DNA from: Candidatus Tayloriibacteriota bacterium
GTDB lineage: Bacteria > Patescibacteriota > Minisyncoccia > Phycocordibacterales > JAKAEA01
NCBI GenBank assembly: GCA_029288535.1
Contig: JARIGY010000056.1
Span: forward strand, 1-6,925
DNA: 6,925 bases
Direction of reading: 5' to 3'
The notes under the pieces were generated by a model. The model was not told the origin of the DNA. It worked only from the letters and a program-made list of their open reading frames with translations, and did not search any database. The number at the start of each line of letters is the position of its first letter. The first letter of the stretch is position 1. The translations under genes were made by a program, and so were the position numbers. Below, one piece after another: positions 4,962-6,925 of this stretch.

Positions 4962-5279
4962 TTATGCGAGAGAGTCGATCTTTACTTTGAAGAATGGCTG
5001 TCGGTGGCCGTTTGATTTGAAATAGCGGGACTTTTGCTTGTATTTGACGACGACAACCTTGGCCGCTCGGCCGATAACTTCAAGAGTGCCGGTAACCTTG
5101 GCGCCTTTGATGAAAGGAGTGCCGACAACCGTGTCAGAACCGCTGTCTGTAAGGAGAACCTGGTCGAAGGTGATCTTGTCGCCTTTTTTGAAGTCGCCGG
5201 TGATCTTCTCGATAGTGACCATGTCGCCGACCGAGACCTTATATTGCTTGCCGCCTGTGTGTATTACTGCAAATTCCAT
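4962..5279 (-). CDS. rplU: Large ribosomal subunit protein bL21
   Basis: bL21 binds 23S rRNA in the large ribosomal subunit. The 105 aa are the normal length. It starts with MEFAVIHTGGKQYKV (1-15), the usual bL21 opening, has the beta-rich middle (GDKITFDQVLLTDS, 33-46), and ends with KQKSRYFKSNGHRQPFFKVKI (81-101), the conserved rRNA-binding tail. An in-frame ATG at 5336 would add 19 residues, but the promoter lies inside that stretch and bL21 normally begins at GGKQY minus about 8, so 5279 is used. In most bacteria rpmA (bL27) follows rplU; here a terminator follows instead and the next gene is unrelated. The leader is about 4 nt with no ribosome binding site. It is divergent from the 7-TM gene. 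Confidence 0.97.
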   Translation of the reverse strand: MEFAVIHTGGKQYKVSVGDMVTIEKITGDFKKGDKITFDQVLLTDSGSDTVVGTPFIKGAKVTGTLEVIGRAAKVVVVKYKQKSRYFKSNGHRQPFFKVKIDSLA

Positions 5280-5289
5280 AGTGGTATCT

Positions 5290-5317
5290 ATTTTACATAG
5301 TTTCTTAAAATATGCAA
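5290..5317 (-). promoter_or_regulatory. Promoter of rplU, near-leaderless
   Basis: On the minus strand, TTGCAT (5317-5312, first three -35 bases matched) lies 16 bp before TAAAAT (5295-5290, 5 of 6). The box ends 10 nt before the ATG at 5279, so the message would have a leader of about 4 nt. Confidence 0.55.
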
Positions 5318-5344
5318 GGGATTTCACTTTTACCATTGAATTAG

Positions 5345-5353
5345 TGCTACAAT
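5345..5353 (+). promoter_or_regulatory. Extended -10 promoter of the 7-TM gene, predicted leaderless
   Basis: TGCTACAAT at 5345-5353 is an extended -10 element (TGn followed by TACAAT, 5 of 6). It ends 6 nt before the ATG at 5360, so transcription should start at or next to the A of the start codon. No Shine-Dalgarno sequence or clear -35 box is seen. The layout copies that of the dnaB promoter. Confidence 0.6.
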
Positions 5354-5359
5354 AATTTA

Positions 5360-5953
5360 ATGCTTCAATATCTTGTTATTCTGGGAGCTCTACTCTCTTT
5401 GCTTGCTTCTTTTTCTTACATACATTCTATGTTTAAAGGAGAAGCCAAACCAAACCGCATAAGCTGGCTGATGTGGGCAATTGCACCTTTTATCGCAACC
5501 TGGGCAGGCTTTTCAAGCGGAGTTCGTTGGGCAATATTGCCAGTATTCATGTCTGGATTTTCTCCGTTTCTTATATTCCTTTTTTCATTCATAAGTAAAA
5601 AAGCCTACTGGAAACTCGAGGCTTTTGATTATATGTGTGCATTGTTTTCAGGTTTTGCCTTGGTTCTCTGGACACTTACAAAAAATGCGGACATCGCAAT
5701 TATTTTTGCCATTTTAAGCGATGGTGCCGCAGCTATTCCAACCATATCAAAATCATGGACAAATCCAGAAACGGAAAATATGTTTCCATTTGTTGGAGGC
5801 CTGTTTAGCGCGATTGCGGCTTTCTTTGTAATACAAGAATGGAAATTTTCAGCATATGCATTCTTAACCTACTTGGTTATTGTAAACATAATCCTGCTCA
5901 TATCTATCAACAGAAGAAAATTATTTGTCAAAATTAGTACCGGAAATTTATAG
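5360..5953 (+). CDS. Seven-TM membrane protein, PQ-loop/SWEET-like by pattern
   Basis: A 197-aa integral membrane protein. Hydrophobic segments at about 2-22, 35-51, 56-79, 90-107, 111-128, 143-159 and 164-183 give seven TM helices. Two polar elements sit in similar places: FKGEAKPNRISWLMWA (25-40) after TM1, and SDGAAAIPTISKSWTNPETE (120-139) after TM5. The second resembles the PQ-loop (P-x-[IL]-x-K). A 3+1+3 arrangement with two such elements is the plan of SWEET-type transporters. This is a pattern likeness and not a family match; substrate unknown. I recall similar unnamed proteins in Patescibacteria. The start at 5360 is set by the extended -10 box. The gene is visibly more AT-rich than dnaB, recR and rmuC. 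It ends 6 bp before the rmuC stop codon, in convergent orientation, with no terminator between. Confidence 0.88.
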   Translation: MLQYLVILGALLSLLASFSYIHSMFKGEAKPNRISWLMWAIAPFIATWAGFSSGVRWAILPVFMSGFSPFLIFLFSFISKKAYWKLEAFDYMCALFSGFALVLWTLTKNADIAIIFAILSDGAAAIPTISKSWTNPETENMFPFVGGLFSAIAAFFVIQEWKFSAYAFLTYLVIVNIILLISINRRKLFVKISTGNL

Positions 5954-5959
5954 GGCTTT

Positions 5960-6925
5960 TTACTCTTCCTCCCTGTCCGGTTTATCGATGGCGAGGGCTT
6001 CAAAATCGAGCGATTCGCCGGTGATGCGCAGAATATCCTTATCTATTTTCTTAAACTCTTTTCCTGAAGCGTTGAAGTGGTTGACGACCGTACCAAGCGC
6101 GTTGCCGAGCTTGCCATGCGACTCTTCGTAGGTTTTCAAGTGCTTCTGAAGCTCGCCTACATTCTTGATGATGCTTTTGACTGAGTCTTCGATCTGCATT
6201 GCTTTCAAGCCCTGCAAAACCGTCTGCAGGTAAGCTAGAAAAGAAGTCGGCGAAACGATAATGACGTGGTATTTACTGGCCGCTCTTTGGATGAGATTAT
6301 CGTTGTCTTCCACCAAAGCGCCGATCTTGCTTATCAGCAGGTCATAATAGATAGCTTCGTGCGGAATGAACATGAACGCGAAGTCCATAGTGTTTTCCTT
6401 CGGCTGGATATATTTTGACGTTTCTATGATTCTGTTTTTGAGATCGTTTACGAATACTTTTTCGAGGCGTTCGCGTTCGGCAGGATCCTTGGCTTCTATG
6501 ATTCTATTGTAATTTTCCAAGGAGAACTTTGAATCGACAGGAATGATCTTGTCTTTGACATAAACCGCCGCGTCGACAATAGTGCCGTCGGCGAACGCAT
6601 GCTGCATTTTATAGCTGCCGGGCGGAAGGACGTTTTTCAAAAGCGTTTCCAGATAATATTCGCCGAGCACGCCGCGCTGCTTGGGGTTTTTGAGCATGTC
6701 GCCGAGGCTCTGGAGCTGGTCGGCAAAAGAGATCACCTGCTTGTTGGTCTCATCGAGCTTGGTCAGGCCCTGAGTGACATTTTGGATGAGCTTGGCTGAT
6801 TCGGAAAACTGGTTGCGGACGGAATCATTCATCATCCTGCTGGATTCGGAGATTTTAGAATCCATGACTTTCGAGATATCGCTCATCTTGCCGTCGACTG
6901 TGCGATTGAGTTCGTTCATCTGCTG
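5960..6925 (-). CDS. rmuC: DNA recombination protein RmuC, 5' end outside the window
   Basis: RmuC proteins limit recombination and inversion at short inverted repeats and have a PD-(D/E)XK-like nuclease core. The visible 321 aa lack the start; the frame is open to base 6925 with two more Gln codons before the Met at 6919. The family is usually about 400-475 aa with an N-terminal TM anchor and coiled coil; the anchor would lie to the right. Numbering from the Met at 6919: coiled coil 1-75, RGVLGEYYLE (82-91) with E87, D116 in GTIVDAAVY, IPVDSKFSLENY (126-137) with D129 and K131 as the D-x-K pair, then AFMFIPHEAIYYDLL and SPTSFLAYLQTV, both typical of RmuC. A C-terminal coiled coil and an acidic tail (DREEE) end the protein. 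All core residues are present. The Met at 6919 is probably internal. Confidence 0.93.
   Translation of the reverse strand, partial: QQMNELNRTVDGKMSDISKVMDSKISESSRMMNDSVRNQFSESAKLIQNVTQGLTKLDETNKQVISFADQLQSLGDMLKNPKQRGVLGEYYLETLLKNVLPPGSYKMQHAFADGTIVDAAVYVKDKIIPVDSKFSLENYNRIIEAKDPAERERLEKVFVNDLKNRIIETSKYIQPKENTMDFAFMFIPHEAIYYDLLISKIGALVEDNDNLIQRAASKYHVIIVSPTSFLAYLQTVLQGLKAMQIEDSVKSIIKNVGELQKHLKTYEESHGKLGNALGTVVNHFNASGKEFKKIDKDILRITGESLDFEALAIDKPDREEE

Noticed and set aside
5280..5336. Longer rplU starting at the in-frame ATG at 5336
   Set aside because: The added 19 residues are not found in bL21 and the region holds the -35 and -10 boxes.
1..6925. Recoding of UGA as glycine, known in some Patescibacteria
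   Set aside because: Glycine is encoded by GGN throughout, all conserved proteins are intact under the standard code, and one gene ends in TGA right at its terminator.

Overview
The window looks like a chromosome segment from a small-genome bacterium of the Candidate Phyla Radiation (Patescibacteria), most likely a Parcubacteria-type lineage. This rests on the style of the DnaB, RecR and RmuC proteins, on single housekeeping genes packed without their usual operon partners, on a 7-TM protein and a short coiled-coil protein of kinds I associate with these genomes, and on standard stop codons (TAA, TAG and one TGA, with glycine encoded by GGN). This is recognition by eye, not a phylogenetic placement.

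Layout from left to right: an edge hairpin and intergenic stretch (1-113); dnaB replicative helicase (+); a 176-aa protein of unknown function (-), possibly nuclease-like; a 91-aa coiled-coil protein (-); a classical short-chain dehydrogenase (-), divergent from recR (+); then a 960-bp stretch holding two small unknown genes (-), each with its own promoter, ribosome binding site and terminator; rplU (bL21, -), divergent from a 7-TM membrane protein (+); and the 3' two-thirds or more of rmuC (-), which runs off the right edge. dnaB, recR and rmuC concern DNA replication and repair and rplU concerns the ribosome, but nearly every gene appears to be its own transcription unit, so no shared pathway can be read from the order.

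The most striking pattern is how the genes are expressed. Six genes (dnaB, the coiled-coil gene, the dehydrogenase, recR, rplU and the 7-TM gene) have a good -10 box only 6-11 nt before the start codon and no Shine-Dalgarno sequence, so their mRNAs should be leaderless or nearly so. Three minus-strand genes of unknown function (176, about 86 and 80 aa) instead have a TTGACA or TTGACG -35 box, a 16-bp spacer, a leader of 30-80 nt, an AAGGAG-type ribosome binding site and a hairpin/T-tract terminator. One of these leaders begins with a perfect 11-bp stem enclosing a ribosome-binding-like sequence and a seven-codon reading frame. The recR and dehydrogenase promoters share bases, so they should exclude each other.

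No CRISPR array, insertion sequence, tRNA, rRNA or intein was seen. Promoter calls are by eye and no start site is experimentally known.
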